This document shows positions 11,576-24,109 of a stretch of 64,000 nucleotides of DNA, one piece after another. Each line of letters begins with the position of its first letter. The first letter of the stretch is position 1. The position numbers and the translations under genes were made by a program. Origin of the DNA: Eulemur rufifrons (lineage: Eukaryota; Chordata; Mammalia; Primates; Lemuridae); assembly GCF_041146395.1 (NCBI RefSeq), contig NC_090986.1:42258001-42322000 (forward strand), written 5' to 3'. A model generated the notes under the pieces. It was not told the origin of the DNA, did no database searches, and saw only the letters and a program-made list of their open reading frames with translations.

Positions 11576-12865
11576 GGTTCTTCCTATTTTCGTTACTTCT
11601 GGGAAGGGGTTTTTAAAAATTATTTGTGAGGCTCCGATGATTCATTGCTCACTCTGTCTTGAGTGTGCCTTTTCATTCTCTTCACTTGGCTCTCAGTATG
11701 GTCACCTGTACAGTCTGTCTTGCACATTAGCAGTTGAGGGGATTTTATATCTTCCCAGGTTTTGACAGAAAGAATAACTGCTGTTCTCAGAGCAGTTATA
11801 AGCTGAAATTATATCTCCCAATTCCCTGAAACATGGATTCTTTGACTCTTCTTGAGCAAAAGTATGGGAAGAGCAGCCAGAAAATGTTACTGTTTGGACA
11901 TTTCTCAAACTCTGTCATTAGCACAACAGGTATCATCAGTATATATATCTCTAATCTATTACACTTGTAGATAACTGTAGAGATCATTTGTTTGCTCTAG
12001 CAGTTTTTCCCACTAACAATGGACACAAACATTGAATTATTCCTAAAGCTTCTGATAAGCTTACATTTTGAGCTATGATAAACAAAGATGACTTGCTAGT
12101 CAATAAATAAATAACTGATTATTTCAAAACAACTAAGTTATTATGGAATATTTTGATTGACTATTTGGAAAATGTATATTTTAGCCCAAATCAGAGTACG
12201 TGTTAAGTACTTAGCAATAATTCTTGATTTGTTGATTTCAATTTGCAGACGAAATAGAAAATTTTCTCTATGAGTTTTAGAAAAAGTACAGTAATCATAT
12301 TCTTTATTTTTTTTGCTTAACTTTAAGTAGAAAAATCAACATTATATTACTAGATATCTTTCTGCCAAAATACAGCTCAATTGTCTTTGAAAAACCCTAA
12401 ACATTTTCATATATTCAGAAAGTATTCATCTAGCCATTTATATAAGATCTATAGAATGTTCATTGCCATTCATTGTTTGCAGAGATATTCCTGTTAATAA
12501 TATTATCATTACTATTGTTATTAATTATAAAGATGCCAGAGAGCAGAAAAGGTCAACATATGACAATAGTTCTTTTGGCAAACAGGATAGCCTGAATCTG
12601 AAAAGCAAACACGCTAAAAATTATTTACAGTACTTAAGTAATCTTTGTCAGATTACAAAACGTGAAGTTTATAAGTTAGTGAATAAATAGATCGTTAGAG
12701 ATATCGTACTTAAATTTAGTTAGCTGTCTGATTAACTCTCATAAAATACTCCTTCCACCATACTCTGAATTTTCAGGTGTCACATGCCACATGGTAATCA
12801 CTGTCATTTTTATTAATTATGTGCTTCATTGAATGATGTAAGACTTCATACTAATGATGTTACAT
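11576..12865. other. Unassigned non-coding DNA
   Basis: AT-rich sequence without recognised repeats or genes. The 75-codon frame at 12463-12690 on the plus strand has a protein-like start but no known domain, and its DNA is as AT-rich as its surroundings. Confidence 0.4.
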
Positions 12866-13005
12866 ATACTAGCTGATATGCTCAGCACAGTAATACTGTG
12901 AGCTATAGTGTCATCTCTATTGTTAACTAAAAAAGTTAGTTTCACAGAGCTTGTCAATAGTGGAACTGGTTTTCAGATCTAATTTATCTTTTCTCTCATG
13001 TGTGG
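12866..13005 (+). mobile_element. Possible MIR fragment
   Basis: 'tatgctcagcacagtaatac', 'gtgtcatctctattgttaac' and 'tggaactggttttcagatct' fall in MIR order but with heavy divergence. Weak call. Confidence 0.35.
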
Positions 13006-14019
13006 ATGGATCTTGACATTTCCTACCTACTTTCCCTAATGCCACAACATTAAAACTACTTTTTCACAAAAACTAACTTCATGCCAAGAGTGGGATTTCA
13101 TCTAAGAAAAGCCACATTTTAAGGCTTCAGACCTGTAATCTGCTAACAGGCAGTAAGGGCACATGTTACAGGCTGGAAAGCTGCTAACGAGAGCTGTTGC
13201 GTGAAAAAATATGTGTAAATCCGCTACTAGTGAGTTGTTACAAACAGATTATATACTAATCAAGGATGTAGCATTAGGGAAAGTGGGTAGAAGATTTTAA
13301 AATGTTACTATGCATTGGCTGCTCTTATGGCTTTCAGCCATGTCTGACATGAGAGAGATGTATTTGAGCTAGATCCATCAGTTTGCTCGGATAAAGAAAG
13401 TTTTCTCTGCTTCAGGCCAGAAATTTGTGTTGACTGAGATTCTGAAATGTGAGAACTTATGGGGTTGAAAAAGGTACTTAGGGAATTCTGAGAATACAGT
13501 GACAATATGGTTTTTAATCTCTTCAAATCCCTACCCCTCATAAAAACAGACAGAATACAAAAATAATAAAAAAAAACAAAAAACAAAAAACTTCACAGTC
13601 ACCAGCTACATAAAAACAAGGCAACATGGTACACGTGAGCCCTCCAGTAAGTGCACAGAGACAAGTCAGCTAAAGGGCCTGTCTCGTGTTAGCATCTGTG
13701 CAGGGAGAAATGAAGAAGCAGCAGCAGAATATCTGATAAACCTAACGGGACACTCCAAATTGCCAACAGCTACTCCGGAAGGTGTGGCAAGCTAATTTGA
13801 GAATAGAAGCTGAAACTTGTAGAAGTTTTTGAAGGATCCAATTTGTGATTGAGTACAGTGTTTGCCAGACTTTCTGAAGAGCCTGGAGTATTCTGCTCTA
13901 TGAACTCTCAAAATAATCAGCCAAATTTCCCTCTAGGAAAGTTTCCCAATCAGAAGATGTTGGGAGTGGAATCCAAAGTGACCAGAACTTGGATTATATG
14001 GGCAAATAAATGAAACAGT
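13006..14019. other. Unassigned non-coding DNA
   Basis: No named repeat. A-rich run at 13565-13589 ('aaaaaaaacaaaaaacaaaa'). Confidence 0.4.
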
Positions 14020-15400
14020 CCAGATGAATAAGAGGGAAAGGAACATAATAAAAAAAATCTCAGGAAATAAGAAGCCATACTTTTAAATATACCATGAAAA
14101 TCACCAGAGAGTACTATAAAGCTTTTTTAAAAGCCAGAGTGATCTATCTCTTTCTCTTAAAAATATTAGAAAAATAATTTCATGGAAAATTCAGTAAAAT
14201 AAAAGCATCATGATCAAATCCCATACAGAGATACTATAAAAAAGTAAGACAAAAACATACTATTAAGTCTGCCATTTTAAAAGAATAGTATTAGTGAAGA
14301 CATCTAAAGGGACAAGAGAGAAAATTTAGAATTAGACCTAATTATATATAAATTTAGTATATAATGGCAACATGACAAATTAGTGAAGAAAATATATTTT
14401 TTAAAAACACGATGAAAAAACGTATACCTTCATAAATTTTAACTGAATCAGAGATTCAAGTGTAGAAATGAAATCATACAAGTAATAGAAAGAAATCTTG
14501 CTGGATTTCTTTATATGTCTGCTCTGAACAAATATTTCATAATTTGACACAAAATCCAGAGATAATAAGAAAAAATGTACTTGATTACACAAAAATTTTT
14601 TAAAATACATGACAAAGGAAAAATAAGCAAAACAAAAAATAATGTTCTTAGGAAAATATTTGCAACTTATATCACATACAAAGCATTAGTATTCTTACTA
14701 TAGAAACAGCTTCTAAACACATAAAGAAAAGCAGCAACCACATTACAGAAAACTGAGCTAGAGAAATGAACTAACAGTTCACAGTGAAACAAATACAACT
14801 GGCTCTTAGCTGCTCAACCTTGCTCATAAAAAAAAAAATGTGGATTAACACTACACTGATACCACTTTTCATAATGTATGGGCAAATAGCCAAAACTTTG
14901 ACAACATATTCTCTTGGAATGGCTATGGGGAAACTAACTGGCACTCTCATATATTGCTTATGGGAATGCAAAAGATCCATAACACATGGAGGGAAATTTG
15001 GCAATATCTATGAAAATTGCAAATGCATTTACCCTTCAACCCAGAAATTTTACCTCTAGGAATTTGTCTCAAAAATACACTGGAAATTTCAAAAAGAGAT
15101 ATGTGCAAGGTCTATATGCACCACATACACATAGAGTTATCATGAAAATATTGGTAACAGTAAAGACTTGAAACAAACTCAATGTCCATCAATAGAGGAA
15201 TGATTAAATAAACTCATGTACATCCACACAATGGAGAATCATGTAGCTATGAGAAGCTTTAGGAATAGTTATATACTTTTATGAAGTAACCTCTGTGATA
15301 TATTATTAAGTGAAAAAGAAGGTAGATAAAAGCATTAAAGGTTTTTCCAACAAAGAAAGATACATATAAAACACATTTACACACAACCATGTGTGTGTGT
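14020..15400 (+). mobile_element. L1M ORF2 3' end, plus strand
   Basis: Many L1 ORF2 landmarks occur in order: 'gaaaatatttgcaacttata', 'tatagaaacagcttctaaac', 'caactggctcttagctgctc', 'ctggcactctcatatattgc', 'atgcatttacccttcaaccc', 'gatatgtgcaaggtctatat', 'aatgtccatcaatagaggaa' and 'atattattaagtgaaaaag'. A 91-codon frame at 14784-15059 is a remnant of the ORF2 C-terminal region in a broken frame. The 5' part is strongly eroded and its start is uncertain. Confidence 0.75.
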
Positions 15401-16760
15401 GCTCATAGTTAAATAGTTATATTTTAATAAAAGCAAATGATTAAATAATAAATACAATTCAATTGAGAAAAAAGTTGATATCTTTAGCATGGAGTGATGG
15501 AACAGAGTAAAGAAAATAAGGAAAAATGCTAGATTTCTGGGAATATGCTTTGTTTATAATCTTTGCTAGCATACCCACATATATACTCAATCTGAATCTG
15601 TTTATAGCTGTTGTTTTAATACCTTGACAGCAGAGACTCCTTGCATCCATTTGAACTACTGTAACAGAGTAGACACCCCTCCTCCCATAGACATGGGAGC
15701 ATAAAATTGAGAGTAGGAAATATGTAATAGGGAATGGCCTGGAAAAAAATTGTTTTTCTCTCTTTAAAACTTCTGCCACTCTTTTTGGGAACTGCAGCCT
15801 GGCCTGCATCCCTGAGGCAGGTTAAGTCCACAGACTTTGTCTTTGGCAGAGATGGTACATTTAGAATAGTTAACCACAGTAATGGCGTGAAGCTGAGAAC
15901 CCTCCCTTTAACCCTCTGCATTTCTGCCTATGGTCAGGAAATTTGGGTTTTGAGATGAGAAGGTCTACCACTTTTCCTCCTTTGCAAAGTAAACTCCCTT
16001 TGCTTCCTCCCCAAACCACTTGTCATTGTTCTGATTCAGCCTTGTGGACAAGTGGCTGAAATTTTGGTAACACTACAACATTTTTGTCGATCAAGTCTCT
16101 TTAAGTGGTAACATGAACAGTATGGCCAGTTAAGGATGTATTTGTATAAGGGTCATCTGTAATGATTTTAGGGTGAACACTTAAAACTCGTTCATGGAGT
16201 TTGATTAGGGTCCAATAACTTTGGAAAATGGTGCATCAGCACTGAGGAAAGAAACAGAAGATTTAAGGATTTTCTGAAAGTCCTAAAGATTTTCCTAAAG
16301 AACTAAGGAAGTTCTGTGTAAGTAGAGAGGTATGGTGTGGGGCTAATTGAGTGGGACTCTAGGCCTAGCTGCCAAGCTTCAACCAGAACACTTCCACTTC
16401 ATTGTATATTTGGGGATTCCATGTAAGATTTTCTTTATAGAACAGGATCTGAAGCTCATAAAAGAGTTTAAAACTATTGAGTTAGAGAAGAAATTAGAAT
16501 TGTGTCTCATACATTAAATTTACATAAGATTATGTATTTTTATTATTACTTCAATATGAATTGCAACAAAATACAAATGCAAGTCAAGTTTTAATAAAGG
16601 AAAAATTTAAGAATTCCCAGATGAAGACTAAAAGGAGATATATGTTTATGCCAAATGTCAACACAGATGTCACTGGACATGAAATTGGCTCTGGTCTTCC
16701 TAGAAGTCAAAATAAACCAGGTAAGTTGCATATCTCTTATTTGCTGAAAGAAAGAAGATA
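15401..16760. other. Unassigned non-coding DNA
   Basis: No recognised gene or repeat. Overlapping frames of 116 and 101 codons on the minus strand (15459-15921) have no recognisable domain. Confidence 0.4.
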
Positions 16761-17025
16761 GGCTGGGTGTGATGGCTCATGCCAGTAATCCTAGCTCTCT
16801 GGGAGGCCGAAGTGGGAGCATCGCTTGAGGTCAGGAGTTTGAGACTAACCTGAGCAAGATCGAGACCCCGTCTCAACTAAGTACTAAAAGTTCCAGCTAC
16901 TCCAGAGGCTGAGGCAGGAAGATCACTTGAGCCGAGGTATTTGAGGTTGCAGTGAGCTATGATGAGGCCACTGCACTCTGGCCAGGGCAACAAAAGTGAG
17001 ACTCTGTCTCAAAAAAAAAAAAAAA
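16761..17025 (+). mobile_element. Alu SINE with shortened linker
   Basis: The left arm runs from 'ggctgggtgtgatggctcat' through 'gagcaagatcgagaccccgt'. The 'gagcaagatcgagacc' text is lemur-like. The linker and start of the right arm are reduced to 'ctcaactaagtactaaaag', then 'ttccagctactccagaggct' and 'gtttgaggttgcagtgagct'-type text to a tail of 15 A. About 40-60 bp between the arms is deleted. Confidence 0.85.
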
Positions 17026-17084
17026 GGAGGAGGGGGAGGGGAAGAGGGAGGGGGAGGGGGAGGAGGAAGAGGAGGAGGAGGAGA
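17026..17084 (+). repeat. G-rich purine repeat grown from an Alu tail
   Basis: Immediately after the Alu tail lies a (GGA/GGGGA)n tract. Between about 17033 and 17062 it contains runs of five, four, three, five and five G separated by one to four A/G bases. This satisfies the usual four-run pattern for a G-quadruplex. Confidence 0.85.
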
Positions 17085-18990
17085 CGACCACACGACAAAT
17101 AATGCAACAAGAGATACAAAGTATTTTCTGGTACTACATTCCAAAAGAAATTCATTGGAAAATAAGCAGTGACTTTATCATTTTGACTCCCTTTAGCTAC
17201 AAGTAACGGAAAACCAACTCAAACTCGTTTAAATAATAAAGCTACCCTTGAAAAAAGAGTAAGACCATTTCCAGAAGCCTAGCAAACCTCTCTTCATGTC
17301 TCAGGCCAAATTGGGATACTTCCTCCTTAGACCAGTAAGTCTCTAGAAGAGGAAGAAAAGTCAGCTACCCCAATATTTGCGTATTCTGTGGAGGAGGGAT
17401 GAATACTATAACAAAACAGATTTCTGTTAAAAAAGGTGAAGGCGAGATGGATGCTGCCTTGGGCAAACTCCAATGACTGTTAACGATGATGCAATGGAAA
17501 ATATACTCAACCTCGGCTTTGCTACAATCACAAAGTGGATTCTATGTAACCATTTCTTATATGTCTTTGTTAGAAGTCAGGGGGTCCTATGACAGGACAT
17601 CTCAGCCACAATTAACGAGATCCAAATATGTAGCCTCGTTATTTAACTTTTTCCAAGTAAGATGGAACTGAGAATGCCCACATGAATAAATTGAAAGCAT
17701 TTCCGTTTGACTACAGTTTTCTAACCCAAATTAAACTGCAGACCAGTAAACTGTTGGAATTCTATAATACAGATTCAGGAAGTTAGGAAGCAAAAATGGG
17801 AGAGGCAGAGGGAGCCACTGCACTGAAAGATCCATCAAAATGGAAAACAAGGAAGAGGGCAGGCTTCCATGTGATGTGGTAAACAATCCTGCCTCATAGC
17901 ACTTTTTAATTGTATTGATAAATGCTTACTCTAGGTACTAGATAGCAAATTATTTTAGGTGACCTATAGTGATAAGGAATGTGGATACTAGGATTCCGTA
18001 AAGGTAGATCCATAAGCATGAAAATCAGGCAAAAAAAGGGGAGGGCTGTCAATCAGTTGTGACCTTTTCTCCCCAAGGGGAAGGAAGACCACCTTACCTC
18101 TTTACAGAACTAGACTGCTAGAGTTCATACAGGGAAAACCAGTTTTTACCTAAGAATGCCTTTTGAATAGGCTTTTAGATAAAATGCCTGCCAGAGACCA
18201 TACACTTCCACACTAGGAAACAGCACAGTATGTTTTTTTCTTGGATCATTTTCAGAGGACGTGGTACCATAATAGCACCACAGCCATAGGTAATCTCAAT
18301 AACGTCTTTGTGGAGAATTGAAGTTAAACATTGGAACGACCAAAGTAAAGGCCAGGATATTTTATTGGCCCAATATCTTTACCCTCTAGGTAGCCAAATA
18401 AATTTTCTAAATATGTGGAGTTATTGAAAAGTGACCCATGCAACGTTAGGAAATGTCTGTCAGAGACTGTGCTTTTAGTTTCCTGGTAGTTATACTGAGC
18501 ACTTCTTCTCTGACAGCAGTTACATACGAGAATCATTTGTCCCTTAAGGCCACACTTGTTTCACACTGTTGAAGCTGTCATCACTTACTAGAAGGGCCTG
18601 TACATAAAGTTTATCTAAAAAAGGAATCAGATCATTAAGTTATAATTTTAAAAAGAAGGGGGGGCAATGGAATCAACACTTGAAATTATTTTAGAATAAC
18701 TAAGAATCTTTGTTAACCTCCTGCATCTTGGCCCATAGCCATTTTCCTGTCCACAGAATCAATGACAAGTGAAAAGTTAATGAAAGCTACCAAGAGACTT
18801 ACATTGTTGAATTGTTCAGGATTGTATTCAGCTGCATGTTACAGAAATCTGACAAACAATGGCTCAGGCAAGGATTTTTTTTTAAATCTCACATAACAAG
18901 GAATAAAGTTGAAAGCCAGTTAGGGCTGATGCACAAGGAACCAGGGTATTTCTGCACAGGAGATAGAGAGGCTGTTATACTTCTGTTAGG
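17085..18990. other. Unassigned DNA, possibly ancient repeat pieces
   Basis: No gene. Two places (17180-17290 and 18815-18960) share a 'caagtaacggaaaacc / catgttacagaaatctgac'-like opening that resembles a common mammalian interspersed repeat, but I could not name it. A 'ggtaccataatag' patch near 18262 and the remainder look unique. Confidence 0.35.
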
Positions 18991-18999
18991 TAGATAGCA

Positions 19000-19592
19000 A
19001 GGGATTTCGGGTCTCCTAGGGATGAAAGTGGGTTCTGTTGCTCCCGTCTTGGTCCTGCCCCACCCTAATCCTGCCCTGAGCTACTGCCATTGCCTGGGGG
19101 AGGAGGGGATACCCCATGAATCTGCCAATCGTAACTTAGCATGCCAGTTGCAAAAGAATGCAGAGGACTCTCTAGCCCATGGGCCAAGTGGCATAGGTAC
19201 CACAGAGTCCAGAAGTGACCTAGAACACTCTGCATGTGTAGTTAAGACTCAGGTCATTCAACTCCCAACTGTCTAATCAAAATAGTTCCACGGTGATGTC
19301 TGAGCCGCTAGGGAGGTCCCAATCTGGGTCCTATAAAACAAGATGCCGCCCACCATATCCAAGCCCTTTTTTTGCACCGTTCCTTTGCTCTCCCTTTGTT
19401 GCAACAAGGGGTCTGGTCATCATCAGTGGCATATGTATCTCGCCCTGTAAACCTATGTGTTGCTCTTGCTCTATAATCCTATCTTTCTCTCCTCAATAAA
19501 CCTCATTTCCACTCTTGCCTTACTTTGGGGTGTCTGGTCATTCTTAGACCACGAGTGTGCCAAGAACCAACATTTCAAACTGAAATCTGACA
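19000..19592 (+). mobile_element. Probable ERV solo LTR
   Basis: The layout is that of a retroviral LTR. A TATA-like box 'ctataaaac' lies at 19331-19339. A pyrimidine-rich stretch leads to the polyadenylation signal 'aataaa' at 19495-19500. A U5-like part follows ('gtctggtcattcttagacca', 'gagtgtgccaagaacc'). The distance from TATA to poly(A) signal is about 160 bp. The class is uncertain; class I is my best guess. The 5' limit is not defined. Confidence 0.45.
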
Positions 19593-21838
19593 CTTCTAGC
19601 CATTGCATCCATGTTTAACAAAGGAAGAAGATAGAGTGGCAAAAATTTACACCAATTTATTGTTTGTGTATATGTACCACACAATCATACATATAAACTA
19701 AGTTACCAAAGCTCCATTTTTCCTCGAAGATTTCCACTTATATCACACTGGCTAGCTTTAGAAAAGATGAATTCCCCTATCCTTAGCTTCAGGGAGTCTG
19801 AAAAGAAGAGTATTTTAAATGTAATACATTGTTTCCCTGCAAAAGTTAGAATTCTTTTAATAAAAGTAAGGGGAAAATGGACATTGATTAGGCAATTAGG
19901 AATATCTGCCTCAATATTCTTAGGTGATTTCTTTATAATATTAGAACAGGCATAACTATTTAAATTCTAGAAAAGCTGAACCTAAAACCTACATGCTCAT
20001 CACATTATATGTAAAACTAAAAAGATATCTATTTATCCACTCAAGAAGCATTAGTACATGCAAATTCTGACCAGGTACTATGTTAGATGTTAAGGATAAG
20101 AATGAGACACAAACCTGCCCGCAAAGAGCTTTGGAAAAAAAAAAAAAAAAAAAAGTGAAGAAGGCTATGTGCAGTGGCCAGTAGCAACAACAGAAAAAGT
20201 GATGAATTATTTCTGGGGAGATTAGAAAGGGGAATGTCAGGAATGAATTCATACTTGAATTAGTCATTGAGCAAGGTCTTGAAAGGAAATAGGCATCTGC
20301 TTGGGGTGATTTGGCAAAATCACATAGGAATCAAAGAGCTTTAGAGTATTCATAGTACTACAGGACTCAACCAATTTTCTTTTGTTGCACAAAGTTATGA
20401 GGGAATATAAAAATGAAACCCTTAAGTGGAAAGAAAAAAACACTTGTGTAATGTACAGTAGTCAATCATCAAAAGAAACTTTTTTAAAGATCAAAATCGT
20501 ATTAATTCCCAAACTTGTTGCTTAGAATGAAAGCCCTAATAAATCTTAGATTGAGTTCTCCTGAGAATTTAAATAAAAATGGCAATGTTATTTTCCCCTA
20601 CCACAGCAATGCAATAGTACTGCATTAGCATGTAATAGGAGGCTTCCACGCTGCTAGCCTGGGGGTTAAAGTCGGGTCTGTAATTCCATAGTTCATCTCT
20701 CCTAGCTATATTGCTAAATCCATCACTTCCTCTGGCTTAAAAGGCAAGCAGTGTCTCTATGGAGTATCTCACAGCATCTTTATTACTTAACAACTCCATT
20801 TTCTTGGTCCCAGATTATTTTAGTGGCTGACCCTGATTGACAGTTCTCAGTAAATTTTTATGGCAACTTCTGTGCAATATGGATATCATTGCTGGTAGGT
20901 GAGTCCTTGGAATATCTATCTAGGTAAATGTATCTCATTTGTTCTTTCTGCACAACCACATCCTTCTTATTTTAGCTGCCCTTATAACTTTTGAGCACCA
21001 TGTCAAAATATCCTGCCTTCATGATCTCTGTTACTACAAAATGTAATCTACAATAGTTAGTCTTTTTTTTTTTTTTTTAAATCAGTTAGGGCCCTGGCAA
21101 GAAATAGAACTCTTCATTAAAGTTTCCAATAAGGAGAGTAATAAATGGACTAGTTACAGAAGGGGTGAGCAGGATTAAAAAAAATAAGGGATTCTGAGAC
21201 TTCCAGAAACCAGCAACAGTAGGAAGCCATTGCTATACGTAAGGTTGAAAGCACAAGAGAAAGAAGTGGCATTTCCAAGACATCCATGAGAAATACAACT
21301 TGGAGGGAGAAACCTCCAGAGCAGGAGCTGTAAGTGTGGAAGGATGCAGCTAATACCAAAGTCATGGCACAATGAATGGAAGGAGGGAAGAGAAGAAATG
21401 CTTTGAATTTCTTCTCTTCCCTCTCCCGTCTTGTTGGTTCTTTCCATTGGCCAACCTTGAGAAAAAAAAACAGGCAGGCAGCTTCCAGGCTCAGAGTAGG
21501 GAAGCAGGTAGAATGGCCCCGTTGGGAGGCAGGCAAATTCAGAATAACCAGGGATCACTTTGCACCTTTTTAGTTTGGTTTTCCATAGAACTAAAACCAA
21601 TTAAAAATAAAACCAATTTATTTTTAAATTGGTTTTTAACATCCCAGAAAGCTCCAAGTGCCAGATAATAAATTACACCTCTGCTTCTGGTTAGGATCAG
21701 GTCTCCCAGAGCTTGTGAACTACAATGATGGGAGAAATCCAGTGACATCTGCTGTAATATTTTTTAAAGACTTAATTTTTGGGGACTGGCTTTGAATTAT
21801 GGTTTCGTACTTATTAGCTTATTACAAAGTTACTTTGC
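19593..21838. other. Unassigned DNA; poly(A) and poly(T) runs
   Basis: No gene. There is an A run at 20134-20154 and a T run at 21062-21079. The text 'gtactatgttagatgttaag' near 20077, with downstream purine-rich material, resembles a very old mammalian repeat. The block 21085-21550, which starts 'ttagggccctggcaagaaat', also has a repeat-like look. Frames of 128 and 141 codons on the minus strand there have no recognised domain. Confidence 0.35.
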
Positions 21839-22150
21839 TTCTAGAAAAATTAATACAAGTTACTTTACTTCTATAAACAGTTTTCCCATTTAACAAATGG
21901 GAAAAATTCATAAAATTATCATGAAAAAGATAAATAAAATAATTAATATTAAACAATTATCACAATGACTAGCACATTGTAAGCTCTTTGTAAATGTTAG
22001 CTATTATCATTAGAAATTATAAACTTGGCTATTTTAACCATGTAACTTTGTATATAGTAATAATACCTACATTTTAAATTGTGAGAATTAAATGAACAAA
22101 TAAATGTAAAGTACTTAGACAAAAAGGCCAAAAGCACTTATTGTAATTAT
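21839..22150 (-). mobile_element. Two adjacent MIR SINEs
   Basis: One MIR end is readable at 21960-22015 ('gactagcacattgtaagctc', 'tttgtaaatgttagctatta'). A second follows at 22050-22150 ('taataatacctacatttta', 'gtgagaattaaatgaacaaa', 'taaatgtaaagtacttag'). Both are on the minus strand and each carries its own 3' end, so these are two insertions in tandem rather than one. Confidence 0.65.
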
Positions 22151-23084
22151 TACTTAAAATCATGCTTTAAGAATGTATTCATTGAAATTTTTAAAAGGTT
22201 CACAGCACATTGTTATGTTTTAAAAAGTAAGAGGTAAAAGAACATGGACAATGTGGTCTCATTTTTGAAAAAATTTGAGGTGCCCAGTGAAGAACTTCAA
22301 ATTATTTTAGCAAAATGGCTGCATATAAAAGTTGCTAGCTGTTAATAGTAGAAATAGCACACCACCATTATGGGACATGATTCTGTTTTGGAAAGGAAAG
22401 CAGAATGGCCATTTAATTTTACTCATTATGGAAAATGACCCTCATCATTGACTAGTCCACAGATCTTGAGAAGTTGCCTTAGGGTACTCTCTCTTACAGG
22501 CTGCAGTTACTGAGTTTAGGAGCAAGGATGTCTGATGCTCACTTAGTTATCCATATTGGCATCATAATTCTTTTATGATATAAAATCTGTCTTAAGCCTT
22601 GGGTTGTGAAAAGAGGCATTCTATCTGTTTTTTAAGGTGAGGTAGACTGGAGAAAGGTGATACAGAACTGAGAACCACAGTGAGAACCACATGAGGATGA
22701 GAACTATGAGGAACTCTACAATGAAAAAAGGAAAAGCCTCCTAAACTTGAAGAAATTCAGTCTTTTACCTGCTTAAAACATTTATGGTCCCTGCCTGAAT
22801 GTATACATTAAGTTGAGAAAAAGTGAGAATTCAATGTAAATAATTTATCACCAGGTAGATATGATATATAAAGATTTTAGAAAGATGAAGATTGACAGTC
22901 AGACAATAACAAAGGAACATCTAGATCAAACATCAGCATTCTGAAATGCTGAAGACATTGATCTAATTTTCTAAAGCAACATGAAATTTAAAAACAGATC
23001 ATGAAAGATGAGGCAATGAATGTTTCATGTTAAGAACTATATTCATTAATTGTATTTTTAATGGCTGCTTTTTCTTTTTAATCT
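22151..23084. other. Unassigned non-coding DNA
   Basis: No recognised repeat or gene. A local direct duplication 'actgagaaccacagtgagaaccac' type (about 22667-22690) is the only structure noted. Confidence 0.4.
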
Positions 23085-23465
23085 TCTCCGTAACCACCTT
23101 ATTTCAGACATAATCATGGCTTGCCTGGACCTCCTAAAACCATTCAATGGCTTCCATTCACACTTTGAATTAAACTGAAACTTCATGACCTGACCTTGAA
23201 AACCCTACCTGGCCCTGCTTCTGCGTAGCTTGAAAATTCATCTACAAATCTCCTGCTCACCCCCTGTGCTCCAGCTACTCTTGAATATGAGAAGTTGCTC
23301 CCCCTCTCAGGGACTGTTCACTTGTTTTTTCTCCTATTCTGGTCTCAGTTCAAATGTCACCTTTTCAGAGAGGCTTTCCCTGACCATCATTTCTAAAGTC
23401 CTTTAATAGTTTACTTTCTTTGAGTCTCATGTCATCATATGAAATTATATCTTTTATTTCTTTTC
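23085..23465 (-). mobile_element. L2 LINE 3' end
   Basis: The reverse complement of the L2 3' part is clear: 'gtcacctttt' preceded by 'ggtctcagttcaaat', then 'cagagaggctttccctgacc', 'gtgctccagctactcttg' and the upstream 'ttcaatggcttccattcaca'. L2 copies are shared across mammals and are inactive. Confidence 0.8.
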
Positions 23466-24109
23466 TGCTGTTGTACCTGCCCTGCTGGCCTGGGTAGAGT
23501 CACTGGTCGCTGAGAAAGCCCACTGAGATGTGGAGTTGATTAAAACTGGTGCAGAATGACCCTGACATTCACTACCCACCCTCAGACATTCACCATCCTC
23601 CCCCAACCCACCCCCCACCAGCCAAAATCCACGTTTGCTTAGAACACAACCTAGGGCAAATTAGAGAGCTGGGTATTGTATTGAGAAGGGAAAGGAAAGG
23701 AAATGAGATAGAAAATAAAAACAGGCATGGAAGATAAAAATGAAATTGCCAAATCTGGAAAATAGTAGTCTCAGAGGAGAGTAAAAGAATATATACAATG
23801 AAATATTTCAAGAAATTCCCAAATTTGAGAAAGACAAAAGACCTCAGATTAAATGATATGTAAGGAATGACATAAACTGGCAAAAATGTCATTTTTAGAT
23901 GGAAAATATATATTAATATATAAAAACTAATATTATAAATAATAAGAGCACAGCAAAATAACTGAATACAAGATCAACTAATAAAAACCAAGAACATATA
24001 GCAAACAGAAAGTAGATGTGAAAATACATCATTCACAATAACAAATAGAAAATAGATGTGAAAACACAACATTCACAATAGCAACACAACCTATAAACAA
24101 CTTAATAAA
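23466..24109. other. Unassigned AT-rich DNA
   Basis: It has a C-rich stretch at 23568-23622 ('cctcccccaacccacccccc') and then AT-rich sequence with an imperfect 45 bp duplication (24003-24047 and 24048-24092: 'aaacagaaagtagatgtgaa' versus 'aaatagaaaatagatgtgaa'). Part of it may be L1-derived, since an L1 piece follows directly. Confidence 0.4.

Noticed and set aside
21150..21668. Frames of 128, 141 and 98 codons on both strands
   Set aside because: Overlap each other and a repeat-like purine/pyrimidine block; no recognisable protein.
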